Shown: one piece after another, positions 1 through 8,127 of the stretch
Layout: each line of letters starts with the position of its first letter
How positions within the stretch are numbered: the stretch's first letter is position 1
From: Protofrankia sp963555925
GTDB taxonomy: Bacteria; Actinomycetota; Actinomycetes; Frankiales; Frankiaceae
Direction: 5' to 3'
Assembly: GCA_963555925.1 (NCBI GenBank)
Contig: CAUVXJ010000031.1
Location: forward strand, 87,214 to 151,213
Length of the DNA: 64,000 nt
The notes under the pieces: model-generated
Seen by the model: only the letters and a program-made list of their open reading frames with translations
The model's database searches: none
What the model was told of the DNA's origin: nothing
Translations under genes and position numbers: made by a program

Positions 1-2
1 GG

Positions 3-707
3 GCCGGCGACGAGCGGTTTGTGCTGATCACTGATTGTCGGACAGCGGACAACAAGGTCGTCTCGTTCCCCGTCCAGGAGTTCTCCTACGCCGCGGGTGC
101 CGGGCGCCGAGAGCTTGGGACGATCACTCCACGTAGCGTCCCGGTGCGTGCCGCCGCGGACGGCTCGCGGATGGAGACCGCCTGTTTCGACGCCAACGGC
201 ACCCTGTACATCGCCCGCACCACGGCGGACGGACTGCGCGCCGCGACGCTCGCCGTCTACCCCAAGATCGGTAGCGAGCGGGGTCTGGTCAGCCGGACGC
301 CGGCGGTCGACGGCTGGCCGGCGCAGAGCTGGGGGGTGCTGAACCCACCGGAGTACTTCGTTGCGGGCACCGACACGGGCGGTCTCGTCCGCAGTATCGT
401 TCTCGACCCGGCCAGCGGGGCGGTTGTCCTCGCCGGGCTCGACGGCGTGGTGCAGCTCGTCCGGCCGTCGGGTCGGGGCCGGGACATGACCTTCGCGTCG
501 GGCCGGCCGCTGGACATCGGTCTGGGTACACTACGACGCCCGTCGACCCGCTACATCGGCGTCCGGCGGGGCGCCGTCGATGCACACCGCGGGGTGATGT
601 GGCTTCCCGTCAACCAGTTGGTACTCGACGCCATCCCGTGGCCGTACCCGCCGTTCAAGCTCGACCAGTGGCTGATGCGCGTCGACCTGCGTGCCCTGCT
701 GCCCTGA
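3..707 (+). CDS. Hypothetical protein, 5' end outside window
   Basis: The reading frame is already open at the window edge (residues AGDERF precede the first GTG), so this is the C-terminal part of a longer gene and the GTG at 21 is probably not the true start. About 230 residues are visible. They are beta-rich and contain repeated short segments such as ACFDANGTLYIAR and IVLDPASGAVVLAGLDG, which resemble blades of a beta-propeller, but I recognise no named family and no catalytic motif. No membrane segment is visible. The gene stops 17 bp before the end of the convergent ABC permease gene. Function unknown; the coding call rests on codon use and the long open frame. Confidence 0.6.
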   Translation, partial: AGDERFVLITDCRTADNKVVSFPVQEFSYAAGAGRRELGTITPRSVPVRAAADGSRMETACFDANGTLYIARTTADGLRAATLAVYPKIGSERGLVSRTPAVDGWPAQSWGVLNPPEYFVAGTDTGGLVRSIVLDPASGAVVLAGLDGVVQLVRPSGRGRDMTFASGRPLDIGLGTLRRPSTRYIGVRRGAVDAHRGVMWLPVNQLVLDAIPWPYPPFKLDQWLMRVDLRALLP

Positions 708-724
708 GTCAGCCCTGAGTCTGG

Positions 725-1519
725 TCAGGATGTCATGTCACGGTGCTTGAACAGCCCGGCGGCGACCAACGCCGCGGCCACGCAGAAGACAAGGATCCGG
801 ATGCCGGCCGTGGAGTAGGCGATGTGATACCCGTGCGCGCCGGCGGCGAAGGTGTCCATGAGCCGGGCGGGCAGCCAGGCTGCCGCCGGGCTCCAGATAC
901 GCGATACGAGCATCTCCAGCGGTAGGGCGTAGGCGAGCCCGACAGACACCGCGGCAGCGGGGGACCGGAACACGACCCCGACCAGGACGCCGATGGTCGC
1001 GTATCCCAGCGACGCCGCGAGCACGTTCAGGTATCCCTTGCCGATCTCGACCAGACCGGCTGTGCTGTACCAGGCACCGGTACCCACGCCCGTCACGGGC
1101 GCGAGCGCGAACGATGCGGCGGCGGCTACCACCGTGGCTGCGGCAACCAGCACGGTGACGAAGGCAGCCAAGGCCAGGCATTTGCCTGCGAGCAGGCGAA
1201 GCCGGTAGGGGTAGGCGATGAGCTGGTTACGCAGCGTTCCATGGGTGAAGTCACCGCCGATTACAGCGGCTGTGACTGCGAGGGCCGTCACACCGAGCAG
1301 GATGCTGACGGCTTCCAACCCCTGCATGACCCCGTCCGGTGCGGCCACCGCGGCTGCCGTGACCGGCACACCGTCGTAGTCCTTATGCCCGACCGACAGC
1401 ATGGTCAACACAGCGCCGAGCGCCGCGACGGCGACGATCGCGGCGAGCGTCCCGAAGAAGAACCGTGGGCGACCGAGCTTGACCCATTCGGCGCGGAACA
1501 TCGGGGTCACGACGCACAT
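725..1519 (-). CDS. ABC-2 type transporter permease
   Basis: Membrane subunit of an ABC exporter. The 264-residue protein has about six hydrophobic segments: one after the N-terminal MFRAEWVKLGRPRFFF stretch, one around LEAVSILLGVTALAVTAAV, and four in the C-terminal half, ending near IRILVFCVAAALVAAG. The motif GDFTHGTLRNQL between the second and third segments is typical of ABC-2 permeases that follow drug- or bacteriocin-type ATPases. Its start lies 13 bp inside the end of the ATPase gene, so the two are cotranscribed and probably translationally coupled. The substrate cannot be read from the sequence. Confidence 0.85.
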   Translation of the reverse strand: MCVVTPMFRAEWVKLGRPRFFFGTLAAIVAVAALGAVLTMLSVGHKDYDGVPVTAAAVAAPDGVMQGLEAVSILLGVTALAVTAAVIGGDFTHGTLRNQLIAYPYRLRLLAGKCLALAAFVTVLVAAATVVAAAASFALAPVTGVGTGAWYSTAGLVEIGKGYLNVLAASLGYATIGVLVGVVFRSPAAAVSVGLAYALPLEMLVSRIWSPAAAWLPARLMDTFAAGAHGYHIAYSTAGIRILVFCVAAALVAAGLFKHRDMTS

Positions 1520-2652
1520 CCGGGCATGTCCGGGGCAGGTATGCCGGAGATGCGGAATCCGACCGAGGCTGCTACCGAGGCGTCTGTCGAGGCGGCTACT
1601 GCGGCGTCCAGCGAGGCGTCCGGTGAGCTGCGGCTACGCGGGATCAGATCGCCGTCGATCCCGCCGGTTGCGACCAGGAAAGTCTCTTCCAGCGTAGGGC
1701 GGTAGGCGGTCAACGCGCGCAGGGTGATCCCCGCTTTCATAGCGATCTTGTTGAGGTTCGCGGCTACGGCTTCAGGGGCGTGTACGCTTACCGATCCGAT
1801 CGAGGACCCCTGCGGCGGGTCGACCCGCAGGCCGTGGTCGCGCAGCAGAGCGGCCAGGCGTTCGGCGTCTCCCGAATGTTCTGGGGTCAGCACGAGCCGT
1901 GGCTCCTCGGCGGCAAGCAGGTCGGTCACGTGACCCTGGAAGAGTAGCCGGCCGGCACGGATCATGACCAGATGGTCACAGATCTGTTCGACCTCGGACA
2001 GCAGGTGGCTGGACACGAAAACCGTCATCCGCGCCGCAGCGAGGTCCTTGAGCAGGCTTCTGATCTCCCGGATGCCCGCTGGGTCGAGCCCGTTGGTCGG
2101 TTCGTCGAGGATCAGGAGTTCGGGGTTCGGCAACAGCGCGGCGGCGATTCCCAATCGCTGCTTCATACCCAGCGAGTAGGTGGAGAACCGGTCGTCGGCC
2201 CGGGTGGTGAGGCCGACCGAGTCCAATGTCTCGGTGACCCGCTCCGGACCGAGCCGGCGCAGGCGGGCCAGCAGGAGTAGATTGGCGCGCCCGGTGAGGC
2301 CGGGGTGGAAGGTCGGCCCCTCGATCATCGCGCCGACCCGGGGGAGATAGGCCGCGGGATCTCCGATGGGGTGCCCGAGCACGAAACCGTGGCCCTCGCT
2401 CGGCCGGATCAGCCCGAGAAGCATTCGCAGAGTGGTCGTCTTGCCGGCTCCGTTGGGCCCGACGAAACCTGACAACGCCCCGGTGGGAACGTGGAGGCTG
2501 AGCCGGTCCACTGAACGTCGGGCGCCGTACTGCTTGGTGAGCCCCTGGCTCCAGATGGCAGCGTCGGGGGGAGGCTGCGGCAGGTCCGTGCGAGTCTGCC
2601 GTCGTGATCGTATCCGCATCCGCGGTGGCCTCGCCGGAGTCTCCGCCGTCAT
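1507..2652 (-). CDS. ABC transporter ATP-binding protein
   Basis: ATPase partner of the downstream permease. I place the start at an ATG preceded by a perfect AAGGAGG Shine-Dalgarno, giving 381 residues; the frame is open a further 50 codons upstream, but that stretch is only a 12-bp tandem repeat read as NTGD units. Walker A is GPNGAGKT near residue 65, the signature is YSLGMKQRL, and Walker B is LLILDEPTNGLD. The C-terminal ~150 residues follow the usual ABC-2 ATPase extension and end in a low-complexity DASLDAAVAASTDASVAAS stretch made by short repeats. The substrate is unknown; drug or peptide export and lantibiotic-type immunity are both possible. Confidence 0.88.
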   Translation of the reverse strand: MTAETPARPPRMRIRSRRQTRTDLPQPPPDAAIWSQGLTKQYGARRSVDRLSLHVPTGALSGFVGPNGAGKTTTLRMLLGLIRPSEGHGFVLGHPIGDPAAYLPRVGAMIEGPTFHPGLTGRANLLLLARLRRLGPERVTETLDSVGLTTRADDRFSTYSLGMKQRLGIAAALLPNPELLILDEPTNGLDPAGIREIRSLLKDLAAARMTVFVSSHLLSEVEQICDHLVMIRAGRLLFQGHVTDLLAAEEPRLVLTPEHSGDAERLAALLRDHGLRVDPPQGSSIGSVSVHAPEAVAANLNKIAMKAGITLRALTAYRPTLEETFLVATGGIDGDLIPRSRSSPDASLDAAVAASTDASVAASVGFRISGIPAPDMPGCAS

Positions 2653-3086
2653 TACGTGATTGCCTCCTTGGTTGCCTGCGCTGGATGGTTTCCGGCGCTG
2701 GATGATGTCAGGTGTTCGGCTGACACCCGGTGCTGGCTGACCTCCGGTGTTGTCCCCGGTGTTGTCCCCGGTGTTGGCCCCGGTGTTGGCTCGGTGTGGC
2801 ACAGCCGCCTGGTCGGCGGACGTTGACCGAACAGAGCGTAACGGATGGAGAAGCGTTGTGAGCAGCGATGATCATTAACTCTCCATGAAAAAGATCTTCA
2901 TCCATGGTCCATGCAGCCGGATCGTCGCTCCCTGAGTGACCGCCCCATCCTGGGGGCGCTCTGCGTAGGGCTTCCGGCGGGGAGTCCGAGGGGTCGGCTG
3001 CGCGCCATGCCGTCATCGCGTTGGGCGACAATGCTGTGAGCCCGACATCGATGCGGCAAGGGCTTCGGGGATCGGAGGGAGTCACC
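2653..3086. other. Divergent intergenic region
   Basis: Space between the ABC ATPase gene (leftward) and the PP2C gene (rightward). It holds the ATPase ribosome-binding site, a 12-bp tandem repeat, and an AT-richer stretch around 2865-2920 that is a reasonable place for divergent promoters. No convincing open frame is seen; the leftward frame through 2898-3422 is antisense to the phosphatase gene. Confidence 0.6.
2744..2797. repeat. 12-bp tandem repeat, about four copies
   Basis: Units of ccggtgttgtcc, with tcc replaced by gcc or gct in later copies, run head to tail and end in a partial fifth copy. They lie upstream of the ABC ATPase start and, read leftward, would encode NTGD repeats in an unused frame extension. 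Confidence 0.85.
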
Positions 3087-4781
3087 GTGGCCGAGGTGGC
3101 GGGTCTGCGCCGGGGCATCCGGGCGATGGCGGCACTGGCCTTGGTCGTGGGCGTCGCCACCCTCGGGGTAGCGGTCTACTCCGCGGTCCGGGCCAACCAT
3201 GCCACCGCCGAACGGGGCAACCGGTTGGATCCCGCCGCGACCACCGCGGCCATGCTCCTGGCTGACTACGTCGATCAGGAGAGCAGCGTTCGCGGGTATT
3301 TGATCACCGAGGATCGCTCCTTCCTCGATTCGTTCGACGAGGCCGGCAAGTTGATCCCGGTGCACTATGCGCGCCTGGAGATGCTCCTGGGTGACCAGAC
3401 CACGTTGGTCACCCAACTGCACAGCGTCGCCGCAGCGTACGAGGCGTGGCGCTCGGACGTGGCGCGGCCGGAACTTGCGGCGATGCAGGACGGTGCTGTT
3501 GCGGCTGCCCGCGATGTCGAGAGGTCCTCGACGGCCCGGACCCGGCTGGGCGCACTGCGCGCCGATGTGACCAGCCTTGAGATCGCGATCTCCCGGGAGC
3601 AGGCATCCACCGTCGGTCGGGTCGCCGGCGCCCAGGACCTGTTGCTCAGTTCACTGGGTACGGCGGTGTTCCTGGTTGTGGTCATCGTGGTCACGTTGAG
3701 TGTTGTCGCACGTCGCTGGCTCCTGCGGCCGATCGCCTCGCTGCGTAGGGCGGTCAACGCGGTCGCTGCCGGACGTTATGACACCCGTATCCCCGCGGTC
3801 GGGCCCAAGGAGCTGGTCGATCTTGCCGGCAACGTTGAGGCGATGCGGGCGCAGCTGGTACGCCTCGTCCGGCAGAACGACCGGCTCTGGGAGGCGCTCG
3901 CTCAGGAGGGGCCCGCCGTGGTCGCCCTGCGTGACGCGCTCACCCCGTCCACTCTGCACGCGTCCGGGCTGGTCGTGCGCGGTCGGGTCGATCCGGCCGA
4001 GGGGGAGCTGGCCGGCGACTGGTTCGATTCGGTGGACCTGCCCGGCGGCCGGGTCGGGGTGGTCGTGGGCGATGTGTCCGGCCACGGGTCGGCGGCTGGT
4101 GTGTACGCGCTGCGGCTCAAACAGCTGCTGGGCGCGGCTCTGACCGGCGGGGTGTCCGACCCCGGAGCCGCCATCGAGTGGGTCGTGGACAACCTGGGCG
4201 AGACCGACGAGGTCTTCGCCACGGCTGTGGTCGCGGTGGTCGACCCGGCGACCGGGACGGTCGAATATGCCAACGCCGGCCATCCGCAGGGGCTTCTTCT
4301 GCACCGGTCCGGCAGTCGCTCCGGCAGAGCAGGGGAGCTCTCGGCGACTCTGCCGCGGGAATCGCCGACCGCGGAGGTCGTCACGCTCACCGCCACCGGG
4401 CCGCTGGTGTCCAGCCTGCTGGCTGCGCCGGGCGCCTGGGCCACCGCGAGCTTGCGGCTACAGCCCGGCGACGCTCTGTTCATCTACACCGACGGTCTCA
4501 CCGAGGCCCGCAACGAAAGGGGTGAGCAGTTCGGCGAGGACCGGCTGCTCGCGGAGATCCTGCGGGTCCCTTCGCAGGGCCCGCAGGAACTGCTTGACGC
4601 GGTTTTCGAAGCCGTCCGCGCGCACGCTCCCGGACGTCCCAGCGATGACCGCACCGCAATCGTTCTTGCGCGGACGGATGCGAGCAGCGCTGGCGACGGC
4701 GGGGCTCTCGTACCCGCCGCGCGCCCACAGTCCGACCGACGCGGTCCCAGCGGCGCGGTCCGGGCGGGGTCGGGTAGGTGA
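3087..4781 (+). CDS. Membrane PP2C (SpoIIE-type) serine phosphatase with HAMP domain
   Basis: Predicted sensor phosphatase that dephosphorylates serine or threonine residues, usually anti-sigma-factor antagonists. A first membrane segment lies at about residues 14-35, an extracytoplasmic helical sensor region resembling CHASE3 (YVDQESSVRGYLITED) follows to about 185, then a second membrane segment (about 186-208), a HAMP linker, and a PP2C catalytic domain from about 290. Metal-binding motifs GDWFD, GDVSGHG and DGLTEAR are intact. I chose the GTG at 3087 because a GGAGGGAG Shine-Dalgarno sits just upstream; a TTG at 3021 in the same frame lacks one. No anti-sigma or antagonist gene is adjacent, so its partner is elsewhere. 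Confidence 0.88.
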   Translation: MAEVAGLRRGIRAMAALALVVGVATLGVAVYSAVRANHATAERGNRLDPAATTAAMLLADYVDQESSVRGYLITEDRSFLDSFDEAGKLIPVHYARLEMLLGDQTTLVTQLHSVAAAYEAWRSDVARPELAAMQDGAVAAARDVERSSTARTRLGALRADVTSLEIAISREQASTVGRVAGAQDLLLSSLGTAVFLVVVIVVTLSVVARRWLLRPIASLRRAVNAVAAGRYDTRIPAVGPKELVDLAGNVEAMRAQLVRLVRQNDRLWEALAQEGPAVVALRDALTPSTLHASGLVVRGRVDPAEGELAGDWFDSVDLPGGRVGVVVGDVSGHGSAAGVYALRLKQLLGAALTGGVSDPGAAIEWVVDNLGETDEVFATAVVAVVDPATGTVEYANAGHPQGLLLHRSGSRSGRAGELSATLPRESPTAEVVTLTATGPLVSSLLAAPGAWATASLRLQPGDALFIYTDGLTEARNERGEQFGEDRLLAEILRVPSQGPQELLDAVFEAVRAHAPGRPSDDRTAIVLARTDASSAGDGGALVPAARPQSDRRGPSGAVRAGSGR

Positions 4782-4844
4782 CTTCGAAGCATCTTGCGGC
4801 CGTGCGGCGGGCGGAGATGGTCGTTTGCGGGTACAAACGTTGCC

Positions 4845-5549
4845 ATGAGTGAAAGGTCCGGCATCGGGTCCGGTATCAGGTCCGGTCTCGTCGCGCTGCT
4901 GCGGGTTCGCCTTGGTATCGCGCGTCTGTTGCTCATCGTCGTCGGCGCCGTACTGGTTCTGGCCGGCATCGGGTTCGTGAGCGGATGGCGGCCGTCGCTG
5001 ACCAATCCGTTCGGTCAGGAGAGGATCGACCGCAGTCCGCCCGCGGTGCTGCGTTCCCTGACCGATCTCAGTGAGTACCACGCGGCCAGCGCCCATTTTG
5101 AAGTCGTCGTCGATCTGGCGGATGAGACCAGGTTCATACCGGCCACGTTGCGCGGCGAACGGACTTTGTTCGTGGGTGTCGGCAGTGTTGACTCCGTGGT
5201 CGATTTCGGAAAGCTCGGTGCGGATGCGGTGACGGTCTCCGAAGACCGGCGGATGGTCTCCGTCCGCTTGCCCGCGCCGACGTTGTCGGAACCGCGGGTT
5301 GATCCGGAACACAGTTACGTCGTGGCACGTCAAAAAGGCGTGCTGGACCGGATCGGTGGCTTTCTCACTGGCAGCGCCAGCGATGATCGCGAACTTTATG
5401 TGGTAGCCGCGGACAGGATGACACAGGCGGCGAAGGCCGATGGTTCCGTCCTGACTCTGGCCGAACGCAATACCACCGGGATGCTGCGAGGCCTGTTCAG
5501 CGCCTTGGGTTTCACGACGATCAACGTCAGTTACGCGGACGCACGGTAG
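4845..5549 (+). CDS. DUF4230 domain protein, membrane anchored
   Basis: 234 residues starting at an ATG. One hydrophobic segment at about residues 24-46 anchors the protein, and the rest should lie outside the membrane. The exported part matches my memory of the DUF4230 family: HFEVVVDLADETRFIP, then GERTLFVGVGSVDSVVDF, then an RMVSVRLPAPTL stretch and a C-terminal domain ending near FTTINVSY. The family's biochemical role is not established. It follows the phosphatase gene by 63 bp on the same strand and could share its transcript, although no functional link is known. Confidence 0.78.
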   Translation: MSERSGIGSGIRSGLVALLRVRLGIARLLLIVVGAVLVLAGIGFVSGWRPSLTNPFGQERIDRSPPAVLRSLTDLSEYHAASAHFEVVVDLADETRFIPATLRGERTLFVGVGSVDSVVDFGKLGADAVTVSEDRRMVSVRLPAPTLSEPRVDPEHSYVVARQKGVLDRIGGFLTGSASDDRELYVVAADRMTQAAKADGSVLTLAERNTTGMLRGLFSALGFTTINVSYADAR

Positions 5550-5772
5550 CGAGCCGTGCTCGTCCGTGCTTGTCCGGGCTCGTCCGGGCCGTCACGTCGC
5601 CTGGTGGGGGTGGAGTCGTCTCCCGGGAGCGGGCGCCGCCTCGCGCCGGTCCCACGGAAAGTCCACCGTCGAGCCGGTGGACGGGATGCCGTGGGTCGGC
5701 TGCGCTGAGTCGGCGGCCGCGGGTCACAAGCACAGGTCCTGGACCGAGATTGCTTCCTGGATCATTCATAAG
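5550..5772. other. Intergenic region upstream of hsp20
   Basis: GC-rich non-coding stretch after the DUF4230 gene. I see no convincing gene. Its right edge is AT-richer and leads into the HAIR-like operator. Confidence 0.5.
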
Positions 5773-5793
5773 TCTGAGTCTGTTAGGCTCAAC
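5773..5793 (+). promoter_or_regulatory. HAIR-like HspR operator
   Basis: The sequence TCTGAGT-N7-GCTCAAC matches the HspR inverted repeat consensus CTTGAGT-N7-ACTCAAG at five of seven positions in each arm with the correct 7-nt spacing. It lies 69 bp upstream of the hsp20 start, where HspR repression of a small heat-shock gene would be expected. The match is imperfect and HspR itself is not in this window. Confidence 0.5.
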
Positions 5794-5861
5794 AACCATG
5801 ACACGATCCCGATTCGTGCGGGGATCGAGCGTGACAGGAACCGACTTTGAAGGGAGAAGTC

Positions 5862-6299
5862 ATGACCGCCTACCTGTGGGATTCGTTCGCCGCGTTCGGA
5901 CGTCTGGACCGAGAGTTCGACGAGATCGTCCGTCGTACCTGGGGTGTGCCTGACCGGACGCGGATGGCTCGCACCGGTTTCGTCCCCGCGGCCGATGTCG
6001 TCATGGATGGGGATGACATCGTCGTGCAGGTGGAGCTCCCTGGCGTCGACGTTGACAGGGACGTCGCAGTCGAGCTGGAGCGGGGCCGCCTGGTCATCCG
6101 TGGGGAGCGCACCGAGGCCCGCACGGGCGACGGCCATCCCGATGACGGCCGTACGGTCGTGCTACGGGAACGTCGCCATGGCGCCTTCCAGCGTGAGTTC
6201 AACCTGCCGGACGGCGTCGGCGCGGACCAGATTTTCGCGACCTACGACAACGGCGTCCTGTCGGTGCGGCTTGCCGGCGCTAAGAGCGCCCGGCAATAG
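5862..6299 (+). CDS. hsp20: Hsp20/alpha-crystallin small heat-shock protein
   Basis: 145-residue holdase chaperone that binds unfolding proteins as oligomers. The start ATG follows an AGGGAG Shine-Dalgarno. The alpha-crystallin domain spans about residues 40-140: PAADVVMDGDDIVVQVELPG opens it, LVIRGERTE forms the middle strands, and the RRHGAFQREFNLPDGV and ATYDNGVLSVRL motifs are canonical. The last residues, AKSARQ and the stop, are encoded by the left terminal repeat of the palindromic element that begins at 6283. The usual C-terminal I-x-I tail is absent, which may reflect replacement of the original end by that element. A HAIR-like site upstream suggests HspR control. Confidence 0.93.
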   Translation: MTAYLWDSFAAFGRLDREFDEIVRRTWGVPDRTRMARTGFVPAADVVMDGDDIVVQVELPGVDVDRDVAVELERGRLVIRGERTEARTGDGHPDDGRTVVLRERRHGAFQREFNLPDGVGADQIFATYDNGVLSVRLAGAKSARQ

Positions 6300-6445
6300 G
6301 GGCGTGGATGAAGGAGCGGGGTTGGGGTGCGTAGATCGCGAGGCGGAGGAGGGAGGCACCGGAGGTGTCGGGTGTCGACCGACGACAACGTGGCGAGGTG
6401 CGTGCCCGAGCCCCGCGACGCCGTGTCCCTATTGCCGGGCGCTCT
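6283..6445 (+). repeat. Palindromic repeat element, copy A (MITE-like)
   Basis: A 163-bp element with perfect 19-bp terminal inverted repeats (agagcgcccggcaataggg). The interior is also imperfectly self-complementary, so the whole unit could fold as one long hairpin. It is closely similar to the reverse complement of the copy at 40777-40938. The left end overlaps the last codons and the stop of hsp20. There is no transposase or open frame inside. The following ~205 bp up to the exonuclease gene contain nothing I recognise. Confidence 0.8.
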
Positions 6446-6650
6446 AGGACGGTCGGTCGCGGCAGGCGTATCCCGGTCATCGCCGGCGCGCCGCAACGCG
6501 ATCGGTCCAGCGACTCGGCGGACGCGCCGGCAGCATCAGCTGCCGAGCCGCGCGTGGCCACCCAGACGCGGACGGCTGGCGGGGTACAGGCGGGCTGACC
6601 CGCGGCCTGCTCACCGCCTGCGGGCCGACCGCGAGGGTCTCGCCAGCCGG

Positions 6651-7517
6651 TCAGCCCCGGTCAGCCCCGGTCGGCTTGCGCTGTGCGCGGGGTGAGGGAG
6701 GCGGGACCATCGGGCCGATGTCGCCGTCGGGTGCCTCGTCGATGTCGACGACCACCGGCGCGTGGTCCGATGTGCCCGCACCCTTGCGGGCCGCCCGGTC
6801 CACCCAGATCGCCCGTACCCGTTCGGCAACCGGAGCGCTGGCAAAGGCGAGATCGATGCGCATACCCATGTTTTTGGGGAACATCAGCGACCGGTAGTCC
6901 CAATAGGTGAAGACCTGTTCGTCCGGCCACCGTGCGCGCGTGACGTCCACCAGACCGAGGTCGGTCAGCCCTCGCAGGGCCTGGCGTTCGGCGTCGGTGA
7001 CGTGGGTGGCGTCGACGAAGTCGGCCGGGTCCCACACGTCGGCGTCGGTGGGAGCGATGTTGAAGTCACCGCAGGCGAGTACCGGCGTGGTCGTCAGGGC
7101 TTTTTCCAGGCATGCCTGCAGCGCGGTGAGCCATGTGATCTTGTAGGCGTAGTGCGGATCGTCGAGCGCCCGGCCGTTGGGCACATAGAGCGACCAGACC
7201 CGGATGCCACCACAGGTCGCGGCCAGCGCCCGAGGTTCTGGCTCCGGGAAGCCGGGACCATCGGCGAGCCCGCGTTCGACGTCGTCCAGGCCGACCCGCG
7301 AGAAGATCGCTACCCCGTTCCACCGGCCGTTTCCGTGATGTGCGACGGTGTAGCCGCGCCGGAAGAGATCTTCATCGAAGAGCTCGAGGAATGCGTCATC
7401 GGCGAGCTTGGTCTCCTGAAGGCAGACCACGTCCGGCTGGACCCGGTCCAGCCATTCGATCAGACGAGCCTGCCGCGCCTTCGCCGAGTTGATGTTCCAC
7501 GTCGCTACCCGCACCAT
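6651..7517 (-). CDS. xthA: Exodeoxyribonuclease III (AP endonuclease)
   Basis: Base-excision-repair enzyme that cuts at abasic sites and degrades DNA from 3' ends. The 288-residue protein has all family motifs in order: WNINSAKAR at the N-terminus, LQETK with the metal-binding Glu, GDFNIAPTDADVWDP in the middle with catalytic Asp and Asn, DYRS, RIDLAFAS, and the terminal SDHAPVVVDI with the catalytic Asp-His pair. Length is normal for the ExoIII/XthA branch, with a short proline-rich C-terminal tail. The gene is monocistronic and leftward, diverging from the Nudix gene with about 120 bp between the starts. Confidence 0.93.
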   Translation of the reverse strand: MVRVATWNINSAKARQARLIEWLDRVQPDVVCLQETKLADDAFLELFDEDLFRRGYTVAHHGNGRWNGVAIFSRVGLDDVERGLADGPGFPEPEPRALAATCGGIRVWSLYVPNGRALDDPHYAYKITWLTALQACLEKALTTTPVLACGDFNIAPTDADVWDPADFVDATHVTDAERQALRGLTDLGLVDVTRARWPDEQVFTYWDYRSLMFPKNMGMRIDLAFASAPVAERVRAIWVDRAARKGAGTSDHAPVVVDIDEAPDGDIGPMVPPPSPRAQRKPTGADRG

Positions 7518-7637
7518 CCGACGGTAGCGCCGATTCTCGCGCAGCTCTCGGGCACCCCCGTCGGGGTCAGGTGTGTTCGAAGTGGCGCCGGCGGTCGCCG
7601 CTGCCTACGGTGACACTGACCGGCGTGAGGACTGAGT

Positions 7638-8117
7638 GTGAGCGATGCGTGGATGGCGCCGGTGGCCGCCACCGGGCCTGTGACAGCGTCGGGAGCGTTG
7701 CTGTTCGACGCCGCGGGTCGGGTTCTGCTCGTGGAACCGACCTACAAGCCGGGGTTCGAGTTCCCGGGCGGCATGGCGCAGCCCGGCGAGTCGCCGTGGG
7801 AGACGTGCGTACGGGAGGTCCAGGAGGAGCTTGGAGTGACTGCGCCGAGACCGTTGCGGCTGCTGGTCGCGGACTGGGCGTCTCCTGGCGTGGGTCGGGT
7901 CGGGGGGATGCGCTGGTTGTTTGATGGCGGCGTGATGAGCCCCGGGCAGATCAGCTCGATTCGGTTGCCGGCCGATGAACTGCGGTCGTTCGTGTTCGTC
8001 ACGGTGGGCGCGGCGGCCGATCTGTTGCCACGGGACCGGATGCGACGGCTTGAGGCGGCGATGGCGGTGCGCCGGTGCGGTCGGGCGGTGTACCTCCATG
8101 ACGGTGCCAAGCCGTGA
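7638..8117 (+). CDS. Nudix hydrolase
   Basis: 159-residue hydrolase of nucleoside-diphosphate-linked compounds. The Nudix box is complete: the G of GGMAQPGES, five residues, Glu, seven residues, then REVQEELGV at about residues 47-70. The N-terminal strand TASGALLFDAAGRVLLVEP and FEFPGG are typical. The start is a GTG; MAPVAATG six codons inside is an alternative. The substrate cannot be assigned, and the family includes house-cleaning, antibiotic-related and cofactor hydrolases. It ends 10 bp before the convergent TPR gene. Confidence 0.88.
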   Translation: MSDAWMAPVAATGPVTASGALLFDAAGRVLLVEPTYKPGFEFPGGMAQPGESPWETCVREVQEELGVTAPRPLRLLVADWASPGVGRVGGMRWLFDGGVMSPGQISSIRLPADELRSFVFVTVGAAADLLPRDRMRRLEAAMAVRRCGRAVYLHDGAKP

Positions 8118-8127
8118 CCATCCTGGG

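Noticed and set aside
3021..3086. Upstream TTG start for the PP2C gene
   Set aside because: No Shine-Dalgarno, while the GTG at 3087 has GGAGGGAG at good spacing.
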